From an uncultured Eubacterium sp. (GTDB lineage Bacteria > Bacillota > Clostridia > Lachnospirales > Lachnospiraceae), in contig CAKRKO010000003.1 in assembly GCA_934358495.1 (NCBI GenBank), positions 1-64,000 on the forward strand: a stretch of 64,000 bases of DNA, in the 5' to 3' direction. A program made the position numbers and the translations under genes. The notes beneath the pieces are model-generated. The model worked only from the letters and a program-made list of their open reading frames with translations, was not told the origin of the DNA and ran no database searches. Of the stretch, positions 36,101-45,814 are shown in pieces; positions within the stretch are counted from its first letter, which is position 1; every line of letters begins with the position of its first letter.

Positions 36101-39100
36101 CCGGGTTCAATGATGTGAAAGCTACACTTGATGTAAATTATACGCTCATCGGAGGCCAGATTTATGCCTATGAAAAATGTGCGGGAGGTGCATTTGGCTT
36201 CAATGCTTCTGTGGAGTCAGCACAGCAGACATTGACAGTAAAACCACAAAGTGTGCAGGGACGATACTTTGTTGGTGGAGTGATTGGTGCAAATGTACTG
36301 AATATCGGGGAAGATACAGAGATATCAGCTCTCCGTGCGGATAATATGCTCGGAACGATTACCGGAGAAGCTTTCTGCGGTGGAATTATTGGTTATCAGA
36401 GAACTTATACAGAAAGTCAGATTCCAATCGCTGACGCTGAAAATGATGAGGGAATCCGTACATCTGTAGAATCAAATGTGGCACAGATTTTGCCGGAACT
36501 TTATTCGGCGACGAATGTACCGGCAGCGGTCATGGAATCTGCAAATCCATATACGTTGACGATTTCTACAAATGGAAATACAGCCAGTGATTTAAAGATA
36601 AATACAAATAATATTCCGATTCGGGCGGTCATGTATTCCGGTGGTGTGCTGGGTTACTGCGAAAAGAACAGTAAAATACAGATTAAAAACTGTAAAAATG
36701 CGGGAAATATTACATTTGCAGCGGAACTGGCAGGAAAGACAGATGTATCCGATGGAGCAGTGAAACTGGGAACGTATGGAACCAGTGGTGAGATACCGAA
36801 ACTTCTTTCGAAAGATGGCAAGAACCTGAAATTGCATTTTATCGGTGGTATTACAGGTGTTGCACTGGAAAATGAAACGATTACGCATTGTACTAATACC
36901 GGATCACTTTCCGGATTTACCGGAACTGGCGGTGTGGTTGGTCTGAATGCAGGAACCGTGAAAAAATGCGAACTCAGTGAAAATTTTGGTAATGCAGCAC
37001 TGGAATATGTGGGTGGAATTGTTGGTGTTAACAGCAAGGGCGGAATCGTAATGTTCTGTACAACTGCATCTGGTAATACCATTGCAGGAAGGGATCATCT
37101 TGGCGGAATCGCTGGATGGAACCTGCAGGGCGGTATTCTTGCTGGAAATACAAATAATGCCACTGTAAATGCTTCTGGAGTAGATGAAGCCGGATTTGCA
37201 TCAGTTGGCGGACTTGCCGGGCAAAACAGTGGTAAAATCCAGCTTTCAAGGGATGACAGTTTATCTGGCCATTCGGTTTCCGGTATGAGAGGAGCCGGTG
37301 TCGGCGGTGCTGTCGGTATTAACGAGACCGGTGGAAGTATTCTGATGAGTGGCAATGCTGATGGAGATAGTGAAATTGTAGTTGTTTCGGATAAAGTGAC
37401 AGTGCAGGGCTATGAGAAAGTCGGTGGAATTGCCGGTATCAATCATGGGCAGATCAAATGTTCCACAGATAATGGGTTGTATATTACCGCGAAGGCAAAA
37501 AGAGTACAGGCTTCCCATGGAACCGTTGGTGGAATCGCCGGTGTGACAGATGGAACGATTCAGTATGTGGTGAACCGTTGCGACAGTGTCAGTGCCGATG
37601 CAGGAAATGCAGGCGGAATTGTGGCAGAAACGACGAGCCCAAAGGCTGTTATCAAAAACTGCAATAACTATGGAAATGTCAGAAGCAGTGATGGTTATGC
37701 TGGAGGAATTGCGGCAACAAACGCTGGCAGGATCGAGTATTGCAGAGTTAATGGAAACAGCACTTCCGGTAACGTGGAAATTTATAGTCTGGGTGTAAAT
37801 GCCAGTGGAGCCATTGTTGCGGCGAACAGTGGTACGATCATAGACAGTATTCCGGGAAATGCGGTAGTATTGTGCGGAAATGCAACTGTATTTGGTGGAA
37901 TTGTGGGGGAAAACACCGGTGTGGTTACATCTACGGCAGCTTCTGCCACCGGAACCAGTGCATTTAATCTGAAATATATGCCACAGATCAAAGCAAACAA
38001 GGGGAATCTGACCGTTGGCGGCGCAGTTGGTTCTAATGCAGGTGTTGTGTCAGGTATTGTCGCAAGCAATTTGACGTTTGATAACTTCAGTGGTTATCAG
38101 TATCTGGGAGGAATTGTTGGCAGTAATGGAACATCCGGCGGTTTGAATGCAGATGCTGATTATCAGGTGAAAGTTACAGATTGCAGTTTTAATGGAACGA
38201 TGACAGAAAAAGTAAATGCCGGTGTAGCCGGAAATTGCTATGGCGGCATTGCTGGCATTAACTATGCGGAATTAAGTCATAACGTGGTTACTCAGATCCG
38301 TATGGATATTCAAGGTATCTATTCAGCTACCAGTACAAGTACTACAGCGCAGAAAGAAGCAATGGCGAGCCATGCAGGTGGAATCGTTGGTAAAAATGAG
38401 ACAAATGCGTTGATTGACGGTTGTATCCTTGCGGATAATAGCAAGAGTGTACTGCAGGCTAAATATGGTATGCTTGGCGGCGTGACCGGATTTAACAAAG
38501 GAACGATCCAGATGTCCGGAAGCAACAAGACATCATTGATCATGACAGCGGAGACAATGACAGATGTGTCAGCTTTGGTAAATGCAGCGCATGATGTACA
38601 GAAAGGAAATTTGTCACCGGATACGAAACCGGTAGAATGGGTAGACGGAAACTCTCATTATGAAATCGAAAACTCTGTTTATCAGAATTCAAAAACGACG
38701 ATTTCACAAGACCGTATGAACTTGAAAATGACAGCAAACGGCAGTATCGGAGGCATTACGGCCTTTAACAGTACAGACGGTGTGTTAAATGGGTGCGTTT
38801 CAGGTAACTGGTTTATCTTGAATCGTTCAGAAGCAGTCGGTGTTGGTACTGGTGGTGTGATCGGAATGAATGAATCGGAGAAAAGCTTAGCTTGTCTGGT
38901 CAATGGTGCTTTTGTCGGACGTCAGGTGTCTGCCGGCACTTCAAATAAAGCAGGCGAAGATGGTCAGACAAACCGTTTCGCAGGCGGAATCATTGGAAAT
39001 CAGAATACTTCTACCGGAAATGACTGGACACTTGAAAAATGTATTAATTTTGGTACCGTTTATTGCTATCGCTCTCATTATTCCGGAGGAATTATAGGAC

Positions 39101-42100
39101 AGTGGACAGCAGCTGGTGGTACGATTTTGGATTGTAGGAATTATGGTAATCTTCAGACTTCACTGCAGCTTGGCTGGAGAGGAGCGTCTGGTGGAATTGT
39201 TGCACAGTTGTATTATGCATATGAAGATAATGATTACAATATCATCGGTTGCGAAAATCATGGTAATCTGTATATGAGAAAAGGAGCCGGTCTGTCATCT
39301 GGTTCCTACGGAGCAAATGACAGTGCAGGTATTCTTGGTAATGTTACTACCTATAAAGTAAATGATGCGGATAAAGGACAGGAATTTACGATTCGTATTC
39401 TCGATTGTGTAAATGGTCCTGATGTAGAAATTTATTCTTCATCTATGGCTTCCGGTATTTTTGGATTTCTTTCCTGTGATGATGTACCGACAAGCAGTAA
39501 TGGATCTGAAGTGTCGACATCTACTCAGCGGGTAAAACTTCAGGTGGAACGCTGCAGGAATTTTGCTGAAAAGTTACAGGGAATCTGGTTTTCTGGTGGA
39601 ATTATTGGTGCACGTTATACTGAGCGTGGATGGAGTAATACAATTGTAAATGACTGTTATTCAGTAAATGTATATGGGTATAAACCGACAAACAGTCCAA
39701 TTTATTCAACCGGAAATAATCATGGAGGAACAGCCGGAAATATACAGGACAGCAATAACCGAAAAAATAATTTCTTTATTGATGGACTTGGTCCCCAGAG
39801 ATATGGATCTGATGCCGGATTTTATTATAATAAATTTGTTCTCGGAAAATTGGATGGAAATAGGAATATTATTAGTCATGGAAGCGGAGAAGTGAATGTT
39901 CCTGTCACCCGGAGAGGCAAAGTACATTGGTCTGATTATATCAGCAATATCCATTCAGTAGCGGTTGAAAAAACAGGAAATGGCTATAAATATGCCTTTG
40001 CAGAGATTTACAGCGGCATTAATACTATTGGAAGCGATTGTTTCGTTGATTCTGATGGATATATTGTAGCTGCGGATAAAACGACAAGAATTGGTCAGAT
40101 TTTGTTTTATACAGGCGATGAGGACCATCATTGGAATGATAATGTGTACAAAAAATGTACAGAAAATCCAGATCTTGAGAACGATGAGATTTATAATCAG
40201 TCTCGTGAAAGCTATCGACGCCTGGAAGGCATCGTGCAGACAGACAGTCAGAAACAGCTTTTGGCTCCTGTTTCTGCAAAAGCGACTGTGGCATCTGGAA
40301 AGATCAGTATTTCCGTCACACCGAAAAATCTGCCAGCAGATCCTGCGACGAAATGTGATCCGTTTGCATATCTGGTGAGCATTACGGGCAGCAATGGACA
40401 GAATGCAACCCAAATGATCTACACGGAAAACGAAAGTTTTGATATTCCTTCAGGGTTATCAGGAAAATTGAATATTTCTGTTCAGTCGGTCAGCATGTTC
40501 GAAGATGTGGAAAATTCAGTTCCAACAGAAGCCAGTGTTATCCAGAGTGGGGCTATTCTTCCCAGCCCGGAAGTACGGGCAGAACTTGTTATGGTACCGG
40601 ATGGCTATATGCTCAATGGAGATAAGGTCTTTTACTATTATCAAGTGAGTTTGAATAATCTGGATGAGTATGAACAATACTCTGGCTGGAAAGTGAATAT
40701 TTATCTAAATGCTTATGGAAAAGATAAAAATGTCGTATTAAGTGCTGATGATCCGACAGGTATTCTGCCAATTAATTTTGATAGTAAAAAGAATAAGAAA
40801 GATAATACTTATCAGATGATTGCACAGGCTTTGCATGGTAATACAGATTATGAGGATTCACCAGTAATTTCAACGTCTGCATACATGCCCTTGTTCCAGG
40901 CATTCATTGGTCTGGATACTCCATATACATGGAGCACTGATAATCTGAGCCATATAGCAAAGACAAGTTATTCAATTTCAGGAAATACACTGGATACACT
41001 CAGTGTGGACGTAACAATTGATGATACCAAAAATGCAGAGATACTGGAAGTAAATCCGATTTACCGCGCAGAATTGCTTGGCGACTGGACCGATGCCAAA
41101 GGAACTGTCCATAAAGATGTTGTATTTGCAAAGACAGATATGATGACGGTATCCAACGGAAGTGTTACTGCTCATTTTACAAATTTACCGGAATATCTCG
41201 GAAAGGCGCAGAATCTGCATGTCAGATTGTGGTATGCACAGACTGGTCTTGGACCGGTATATCTGTATCATGAAACAGACAGTAAGCCAAAGAGTGGTGC
41301 AGTTACAGAACTGAAAGGATTCAATGCCGATGGTACAGAACAATGGGGATACAGTTACAGTGTGGCAGTTCGAAATAACTGGCAGGATTTTAAACCGTAC
41401 CAGACCGTCTCAGGTAAGTTGCTTGACTGGCTGCCTGCTCCAGAGATGGATCTGGCAGATGGAAGTAGTCTGACACCGTCTTATGACAGCGAAAATCGGA
41501 TGCAGTATACATTTTCCTGGGACAAAGATACATCAGATAAAGAAAATCCGACATATGAGATCGTTTTGACAGGTATTGATGCAGATGGCAAAGAAGTTAC
41601 AATAGATACTGGTGCTTATACTGGTGGTAAAAGCTTTACCATTAATGGAGAGGACTGGAATTATACGCGGGTTCGCCTGAAAGTCACCCGGATCGGTGAT
41701 GCATCGAAAAAGCAGATCGGACTTTCCACAACTGCGACTTATTCAGTGGCACAGAGACTGGAAAAACCGGGACAGGCTTCTGTGACGAATGTGGATCATA
41801 ATGAGTTGAATTACAAAGTAATCTGGCCATGTATTACAAATGAGGCTTATTGTGGCGGTTATCAGATTTATGTACGTGCGTATGATACATCCGGAAATCT
41901 TGGAATTGCGGAAAAAGTTGGCTCTGTGCAGAAAGCAACAGGTGCAGCAACCTATTCTCAGATTGTAAATCTGGAAAAATATGCAGGTGAGAGAATTACT
42001 GTGTATGTGGTTGCGCAATCCAGTAATGCAAATATATTCATAAACAGTGCGGCGGGTGTTACCTGTGAGATTCAGGTTCCATCGCGTATTGCACAGCCAA

Positions 42101-43221
42101 ATGTATCATGGAACGTAAACTGGGCTTTTGACAAAGCAAATCCGATGGAAGCGGCAAGTTTTCTGTCAGGCGGCCTGAGAGTTGGGCTGTCAGCAGATCG
42201 TGCTAGCATTCCGCCGGGAGGAAGTGCATACCTGCTGCGTGCGTATGTGTATAACAGTGCAGGAGAAGCGGCACAAGCGACAAGTTCAGATCCTGGCGCC
42301 TATATGGCTGTTTATCCGGCTGGTGATGTACCGGCACAAATGGAAGTATCAAATGCACAGACTTATTACCATATAGTAACTGATCTGTCCATCCAATACG
42401 CCGGAAAATGGGTTGTATTTTATGCCAGAATATCATCCGGTGCCGGAAGTGTAAGTTCGTTGTGGACCAGATCCCCGGATGTATATCAGCTTCCATATGT
42501 GAAATTGGCACAGCCGGTGGTTACCTCAGACAGCCTGAAGGATACTGTTGCGGCGACCGTCCAGACAACGCCAAACGTACCGGGCAGTGTGCAGAACTGG
42601 ACAGCACTACATACGGCTCTTTCCTGGGACAGCGTAGATTGTGCAGATATGTACAGCGTGGATCTGACAGGACAGATGACAGATCCGTCATCTGCAACCG
42701 GAACGAGAGCACTGAATGGTCAGCTTCGTATTTTGGAAAAAACAGATGCAGCCGGAAATAAAACGGCGGAAGTACAGCAGTATGTATATCGCAAAATTCA
42801 GGACCAGACAGACCAGTCAGCAGAAAAGTGGCAGTACATCTGGGAGACAGTATCGAAAAATACGGAGACCTACCCAAGTGGAACACCGGAAACGGCAAAA
42901 GTACACACATATGATCTGAACGCTTACAGTGTGGCCGTATCGTCCAATTATAAGGCAGACAGCGGAGCAACTTATTATTATACATTAACGCTGACTGCAC
43001 AGCTGACAGTTCAGCTTCAGGGTGATGGAACACTTCATTATGTACTGAAATTGCCGGATGTGGAAAAATTGACAGCAGTGGATGGAAGCAGTGTGACACA
43101 TGCAAACTTTACGGTGACTCAGAAAGCATCTTTCCAGGCAGATGTACAGAAAAATCTGACTGTGACAGTAAGTGATGCATATGCGGCATCAGACATATAT
43201 GAGATCAGCTGGAATAATTAA
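33121..43221 (+). CDS. Giant modular type IV pilin-like protein with GLUG-like repeats
   Basis: A 3366-residue protein. It starts with a class III prepilin leader, MKRTWKKG, then FTLTELIVVLVIMSVIVAI with Glu at mature +5, so the prepilin peptidase encoded downstream should cleave it and its helix could pack into a pilus. Residues about 210-300 look Fn3-like. From about 420 to 2270 are roughly 40 GLUG-like repeats built on the pattern GGIVGxN followed by a short turn and a Cys/Asn-containing strand. From about 2380 to the end is a set of beta-rich, Fn3-like modules. No LPXTG or second membrane segment occurs, so the pilin helix is the only anchor. I place the start at ATG 33121 with TTAGGTG upstream, not the GTG at 33112. 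First gene of the pilus locus; a tip adhesin role is inferred. Confidence 0.88.
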   Translation: MKRTWKKGFTLTELIVVLVIMSVIVAISVPFFVNYWRNAEFRKNEQNAKTIYLAAESKLTYYRTSGQWESFKKQIQKQAKSDQSQNAQDRQAEEAAFSPENENALQLNGRIYTIRLDKALENADSDNNLLLQLIDDYVYDKDMLNASVALEIDMESGEVYSAFYDSKCDGLTYEAEDKDGYLTMQKRDYDSRKKRLLGYYSTEDTVNVVALKPTKLQITTISLQNSEKLSLNWSSNVGESLDTSYEIAVYNKKDNSKLFSMVLSPYDLRKAGWSGKNAESTTTFANVTLQDSEDKERGQWSFPLTYQDNKYTLVLDAMMSAKVQALLESREGTDDYDALQRTMSTSICRLASVNGANLTETQDLQKPQDIYATVKAISYAGTDSSNSVTKEYRSSQTVTSNAANTMFADKTNGNKVKIAAFRHLSNMRYYDADIAANFELTNKNMDWTSVGTGVYDLTADEQEAAGATVEKLAWKENSADEAADFPTIAVLPEKHTLQGHGKKTYVSNLRLGETSIVDDETVQQLADASAASNVKKTEYLGLFGELEGTVTDFVLREPSITFGVSTAKGNEVHTYTQLKGIGILAGRSEGVIKHTQVTSMTENNSVQDAKTVNVSLESAVLSANGNTQIAAVGGVVGILADTDKDGNLTASTAGKIEDVTMEGAVEAHLPTMNGTANTGDYENYAFGIGGIAGYAKLESKEEKSVLLSCRNHAGVSGNYMTGGIVGMIDGTADTFDSQKWESEAAIKDSSNTGLILCTSAVTDSVNGNYFGGIAGYAYRTLVYNSTSASGRSSSFSYNKNKKALLKGQYVGGIVGYGNHSLIANCGTESNGYILGAKYVGGIAGGLGGNISDAIQAQLHESVSVTTNRSYVIGNEYVGGIVGYNTKDVVISNCINNGVVAGTEKENGEGGRYVGGIVGYNANGARISDCASYLSDYGNSIFDMIVNTWDARSDYVGGIVGYNNGEIEFSDESQAIMVKSVSSIVVGDNYVGGIAGFNDVKATLDVNYTLIGGQIYAYEKCAGGAFGFNASVESAQQTLTVKPQSVQGRYFVGGVIGANVLNIGEDTEISALRADNMLGTITGEAFCGGIIGYQRTYTESQIPIADAENDEGIRTSVESNVAQILPELYSATNVPAAVMESANPYTLTISTNGNTASDLKINTNNIPIRAVMYSGGVLGYCEKNSKIQIKNCKNAGNITFAAELAGKTDVSDGAVKLGTYGTSGEIPKLLSKDGKNLKLHFIGGITGVALENETITHCTNTGSLSGFTGTGGVVGLNAGTVKKCELSENFGNAALEYVGGIVGVNSKGGIVMFCTTASGNTIAGRDHLGGIAGWNLQGGILAGNTNNATVNASGVDEAGFASVGGLAGQNSGKIQLSRDDSLSGHSVSGMRGAGVGGAVGINETGGSILMSGNADGDSEIVVVSDKVTVQGYEKVGGIAGINHGQIKCSTDNGLYITAKAKRVQASHGTVGGIAGVTDGTIQYVVNRCDSVSADAGNAGGIVAETTSPKAVIKNCNNYGNVRSSDGYAGGIAATNAGRIEYCRVNGNSTSGNVEIYSLGVNASGAIVAANSGTIIDSIPGNAVVLCGNATVFGGIVGENTGVVTSTAASATGTSAFNLKYMPQIKANKGNLTVGGAVGSNAGVVSGIVASNLTFDNFSGYQYLGGIVGSNGTSGGLNADADYQVKVTDCSFNGTMTEKVNAGVAGNCYGGIAGINYAELSHNVVTQIRMDIQGIYSATSTSTTAQKEAMASHAGGIVGKNETNALIDGCILADNSKSVLQAKYGMLGGVTGFNKGTIQMSGSNKTSLIMTAETMTDVSALVNAAHDVQKGNLSPDTKPVEWVDGNSHYEIENSVYQNSKTTISQDRMNLKMTANGSIGGITAFNSTDGVLNGCVSGNWFILNRSEAVGVGTGGVIGMNESEKSLACLVNGAFVGRQVSAGTSNKAGEDGQTNRFAGGIIGNQNTSTGNDWTLEKCINFGTVYCYRSHYSGGIIGQWTAAGGTILDCRNYGNLQTSLQLGWRGASGGIVAQLYYAYEDNDYNIIGCENHGNLYMRKGAGLSSGSYGANDSAGILGNVTTYKVNDADKGQEFTIRILDCVNGPDVEIYSSSMASGIFGFLSCDDVPTSSNGSEVSTSTQRVKLQVERCRNFAEKLQGIWFSGGIIGARYTERGWSNTIVNDCYSVNVYGYKPTNSPIYSTGNNHGGTAGNIQDSNNRKNNFFIDGLGPQRYGSDAGFYYNKFVLGKLDGNRNIISHGSGEVNVPVTRRGKVHWSDYISNIHSVAVEKTGNGYKYAFAEIYSGINTIGSDCFVDSDGYIVAADKTTRIGQILFYTGDEDHHWNDNVYKKCTENPDLENDEIYNQSRESYRRLEGIVQTDSQKQLLAPVSAKATVASGKISISVTPKNLPADPATKCDPFAYLVSITGSNGQNATQMIYTENESFDIPSGLSGKLNISVQSVSMFEDVENSVPTEASVIQSGAILPSPEVRAELVMVPDGYMLNGDKVFYYYQVSLNNLDEYEQYSGWKVNIYLNAYGKDKNVVLSADDPTGILPINFDSKKNKKDNTYQMIAQALHGNTDYEDSPVISTSAYMPLFQAFIGLDTPYTWSTDNLSHIAKTSYSISGNTLDTLSVDVTIDDTKNAEILEVNPIYRAELLGDWTDAKGTVHKDVVFAKTDMMTVSNGSVTAHFTNLPEYLGKAQNLHVRLWYAQTGLGPVYLYHETDSKPKSGAVTELKGFNADGTEQWGYSYSVAVRNNWQDFKPYQTVSGKLLDWLPAPEMDLADGSSLTPSYDSENRMQYTFSWDKDTSDKENPTYEIVLTGIDADGKEVTIDTGAYTGGKSFTINGEDWNYTRVRLKVTRIGDASKKQIGLSTTATYSVAQRLEKPGQASVTNVDHNELNYKVIWPCITNEAYCGGYQIYVRAYDTSGNLGIAEKVGSVQKATGAATYSQIVNLEKYAGERITVYVVAQSSNANIFINSAAGVTCEIQVPSRIAQPNVSWNVNWAFDKANPMEAASFLSGGLRVGLSADRASIPPGGSAYLLRAYVYNSAGEAAQATSSDPGAYMAVYPAGDVPAQMEVSNAQTYYHIVTDLSIQYAGKWVVFYARISSGAGSVSSLWTRSPDVYQLPYVKLAQPVVTSDSLKDTVAATVQTTPNVPGSVQNWTALHTALSWDSVDCADMYSVDLTGQMTDPSSATGTRALNGQLRILEKTDAAGNKTAEVQQYVYRKIQDQTDQSAEKWQYIWETVSKNTETYPSGTPETAKVHTYDLNAYSVAVSSNYKADSGATYYYTLTLTAQLTVQLQGDGTLHYVLKLPDVEKLTAVDGSSVTHANFTVTQKASFQADVQKNLTVTVSDAYAASDIYEISWNN

Positions 43222-43262
43222 TAGAATCAGCACAAAAATGGAGCAGACCGGAGGAACTATTT

Positions 43263-44096
43263 ATGAAATGGAAAGGCTGGCAGCAGCTTCGGCAAAATAA
43301 GAAAAACGGGATATCGATGGTTGTTGTGATCTGTGCATCAGCATTTTTTGTAGCCTTTGCCGCTGCAATCCTTTATACGGCCGGACTTCTGACGGCGCAG
43401 TCAAATCTGCGCCTGAAGGAAGAACGGTGCAATCAGCTGGCGACTTCTGCCGCGAAGGTGTTAAATGAGGAGTTACTGAAATATGATAACAGAAGCAGTG
43501 ACGGTTCACAGAATCAGTCATTTTATGCGTTTGCAAACAAGTTTTTGGATGACACACAGTATCTGGATTACAGTGAGGACTATCCAGATGCATCGAAATA
43601 TAATTTTCTGGTGAGTGATACGAATCTTGATAATCTGGCAGAGGCAGCATCCCTGCCTGCCGGATATGGAAATATCCGGATCACTCTGTCAAAAGAAAAG
43701 AATAGTGCAGAGACAATGGATTCAGTGAAAACCGGTGAGTTAGATATCGCAGCAGCTGGCACAAATTATCAGACGGAGATTGATCGTATCCGAAATACTA
43801 CGGTGCGTGAATACAATCTGATCGTTGAGGTGACTGCTTCCTGTGATGATACTACATATACCTGCAAAACAGAGTACAGCCGGGAAGAAAAGTATGAGGT
43901 AAAGTTTTCTCATAATGGAGTTGACATTGTCTGGGATGGCAGTAACTGGCACAAAAATAATACCAGCGGAGAGATTTATACACCGGAAGGATCCGAGGCA
44001 ATCAAATATGAATTCCTGCCGCAGACAACATCGTGTGTATTTCAGGAAAATGTTTATACCGATACGATGAAGGGAGGAGGTACCGATAGCGAATGA
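43263..44096 (+). CDS. Minor pilin-like protein (GspK/PilX-like position), family not recognised
   Basis: A 277-residue membrane-anchored protein. The N-terminus has basic residues and NG, then ISMVVVICASAFFVAFAAAI (about residues 17-36), resembling a pilin helix but lacking the Glu at mature +5, as is usual for GspK-type minor pseudopilins. The rest is hydrophilic and extracellular by topology. It begins 41 bases after the giant pilin gene, and its last four bases overlap the next gene. I infer a role in the priming or tip complex; the sequence alone does not prove cleavage. Confidence 0.7.
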   Translation: MKWKGWQQLRQNKKNGISMVVVICASAFFVAFAAAILYTAGLLTAQSNLRLKEERCNQLATSAAKVLNEELLKYDNRSSDGSQNQSFYAFANKFLDDTQYLDYSEDYPDASKYNFLVSDTNLDNLAEAASLPAGYGNIRITLSKEKNSAETMDSVKTGELDIAAAGTNYQTEIDRIRNTTVREYNLIVEVTASCDDTTYTCKTEYSREEKYEVKFSHNGVDIVWDGSNWHKNNTSGEIYTPEGSEAIKYEFLPQTTSCVFQENVYTDTMKGGGTDSE

Positions 44097-44497
44097 TGAA
44101 GTTACATAAGATCAGGAAAAAATCGGGAGAAACCCTGGTGGAAGTGGTTGCAAGTATGTTCATTTTTCTGATTCTCTTTGGAATCCTGCAGGGGGCAATT
44201 TCTTATAGTCATGCCTCAATGGAACAAAATAAGCAGATTCGCGCACAGAATGCAGAAATCATCCGAAATCTGGCATCGGCAGAACAGACTTCAGGAAGTA
44301 ATCAGACGCTTCGGTTTGTGGCAACCACACCGGAGATGGATCGGATTGGAAATCAGGTATTTTCCGTAGATTTGAATCTGGCATCCAAACAGGTTAGTTA
44401 TACCGATTCCAAAGGGGCAAATCAGATCATTACTTTTTATACCTATGGTCTGACCGGCACATCAGAAACTCAGGCAGCAGGAGGTACCACGCAATGA
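44093..44497 (+). CDS. Minor type IV pilin
   Basis: A short, 134-residue prepilin. The leader ends KKSG (Gly about 12) and is followed by ETLVEVVASMFIFLILFGIL with the Glu at mature +5, so it is a likely peptidase substrate. The head domain is small, about 95 residues. It overlaps both neighbours by four bases (ATGA junctions), which suggests coupled translation and fixed stoichiometry with them. Confidence 0.82.
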   Translation: MMKLHKIRKKSGETLVEVVASMFIFLILFGILQGAISYSHASMEQNKQIRAQNAEIIRNLASAEQTSGSNQTLRFVATTPEMDRIGNQVFSVDLNLASKQVSYTDSKGANQIITFYTYGLTGTSETQAAGGTTQ

Positions 44498-45231
44498 AAA
44501 AGCTGAGTTTTTATGTGAAAAAGATGAAGCGGAAACTGAAGGAACGAAGTGGTACGACATTGGTGGAAACGATTGTTACGTTATTGCTCATCAGCATTAT
44601 GATGGTGATGGCGGCATCAGCGTTAAGTTCAGCCGCAAAGATTTTTGTCCGTGAACAGAAGATGCAGTTTGCACAGTCAATTCTTGATACAGTTATGACA
44701 GAATTGCGTGGTTTGACTGCAGATGCAAACGGATACATTAAAATTTATGCAAAAAATGACAAAAATTCAGGAAAAATTACGGATATGACTGGAAATAATT
44801 CAGGAAATATATTAGAATTTATGAATGAAGATGGGTATGTAGTGCTTATATCGGCCGATGGCTGTGATGCAACGAAGCTGCAGATCGGAAGTCAGAATTC
44901 CGGGGTGGCTGAAGCGGTACCGGCCGGACAGTTGCTGACGCGTTATTATTTTTGCAATAATGGAAAATATCGTTACAGCGAAGATGGAGTTCCGGTCGCC
45001 CGCGCGGTGTCCACTGTGTTTGGCGAAGGTTTTTATATGGGAAACTATATGGAAGTAACCTGGGCTTTTCCGGATGGGATCAGTGAGGGAACTGCGGTAA
45101 ACCAGATTACAGCAACGGTGACGTTGTACAGTGATCCGGAACGCACACAGACCGTGGCTGCCGATACGGAAATTCTTCAGTTTCGTCATATGCCTGCACG
45201 AAACGACAATGTGACTACTATGGAGGACTGA
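44494..45231 (+). CDS. Minor type IV pilin (PulJ/GspJ-like size)
   Basis: A 245-residue prepilin with a long basic leader ending KERSG (Gly about 20), then TTLVETIVTLLLISIMMVMA with the +5 Glu. The extracellular domain contains two Cys that might pair. Its start overlaps the preceding minor pilin by four bases. By order and size it matches the GspJ-type position of minor pilin sets. It is followed by the first major pilin after 34 bases. Confidence 0.83.
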   Translation: MKKLSFYVKKMKRKLKERSGTTLVETIVTLLLISIMMVMAASALSSAAKIFVREQKMQFAQSILDTVMTELRGLTADANGYIKIYAKNDKNSGKITDMTGNNSGNILEFMNEDGYVVLISADGCDATKLQIGSQNSGVAEAVPAGQLLTRYYFCNNGKYRYSEDGVPVARAVSTVFGEGFYMGNYMEVTWAFPDGISEGTAVNQITATVTLYSDPERTQTVAADTEILQFRHMPARNDNVTTMED

Positions 45232-45265
45232 AAAAAAAGCATGAATGCAAAGGGGAGAAAGAAAA

Positions 45266-45763
45266 ATGGTTACAAAATTATTTGAATTGAGAGACAGAAA
45301 ACTCAGGGAAAACAAAAAGAGAGGATTCACCTTAGTAGAACTGATCGTAGTTCTGGTAATTATTGCAATTCTGGCAGCTTTGCTGATCCCGGCACTGACA
45401 GGATATATCAATAAGGCCAAGGAGAAGACGATTGTGGCTGAGACACGACAGTGTGTGATGGCCGCGCAGACGCTGGTGGATGAGGAATACGGAAAGCTAG
45501 ATTTGCAGGAAGCAACTGTAAATGTATATAGGGCAATCAGTATAGGTTCGTATGGTAATGGAACAGTAAAAATTCCAGTTGCGGATGTGGCAGAACTGGC
45601 AGAAGTTTCGGCAGATCATATCAAATCTGCAACCGTATATGCAGGAAAAGTAGTTGAACTTCGGTATGAATCAGATGGAAAAACATGTATTTATGAAGTG
45701 GAACATACAGGAGAGGGAACAACTTTAAAATATGGATCAAAAGGAACCTATAACATACAATAG
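45266..45763 (+). CDS. Major type IV pilin 1
   Basis: A 165-residue prepilin. The start at 45266 (MVTKLFELRDRKL) is chosen because AGGGGAGA lies upstream; an ATG 21 bases earlier would put that site inside the gene. The leader ends ENKKRG (Gly 20), followed by FTLVELIVVLVIIAILAALL with +5 Glu. The first ~70 residues are nearly the same as in the next gene (TGYINKAKEK, AETRQ.VMAAQTLVDE.YG), while the head domains differ, so the pair arose by duplication. It probably forms part of the pilus shaft. Confidence 0.92.
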   Translation: MVTKLFELRDRKLRENKKRGFTLVELIVVLVIIAILAALLIPALTGYINKAKEKTIVAETRQCVMAAQTLVDEEYGKLDLQEATVNVYRAISIGSYGNGTVKIPVADVAELAEVSADHIKSATVYAGKVVELRYESDGKTCIYEVEHTGEGTTLKYGSKGTYNIQ

Positions 45764-45814
45764 AAGATGATTTGGTTATGAGCAGACAGGGTGAGTGGAT
45801 CGGTTAATATTCAC

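Noticed and set aside
34990..39640. Regularly repeated GGTGGAATT-type strings suggesting a CRISPR or tandem DNA repeat
   Set aside because: They are codons for the GLUG-like GGIVG protein motif with variable spacing and diverged sequence, not a DNA repeat array.
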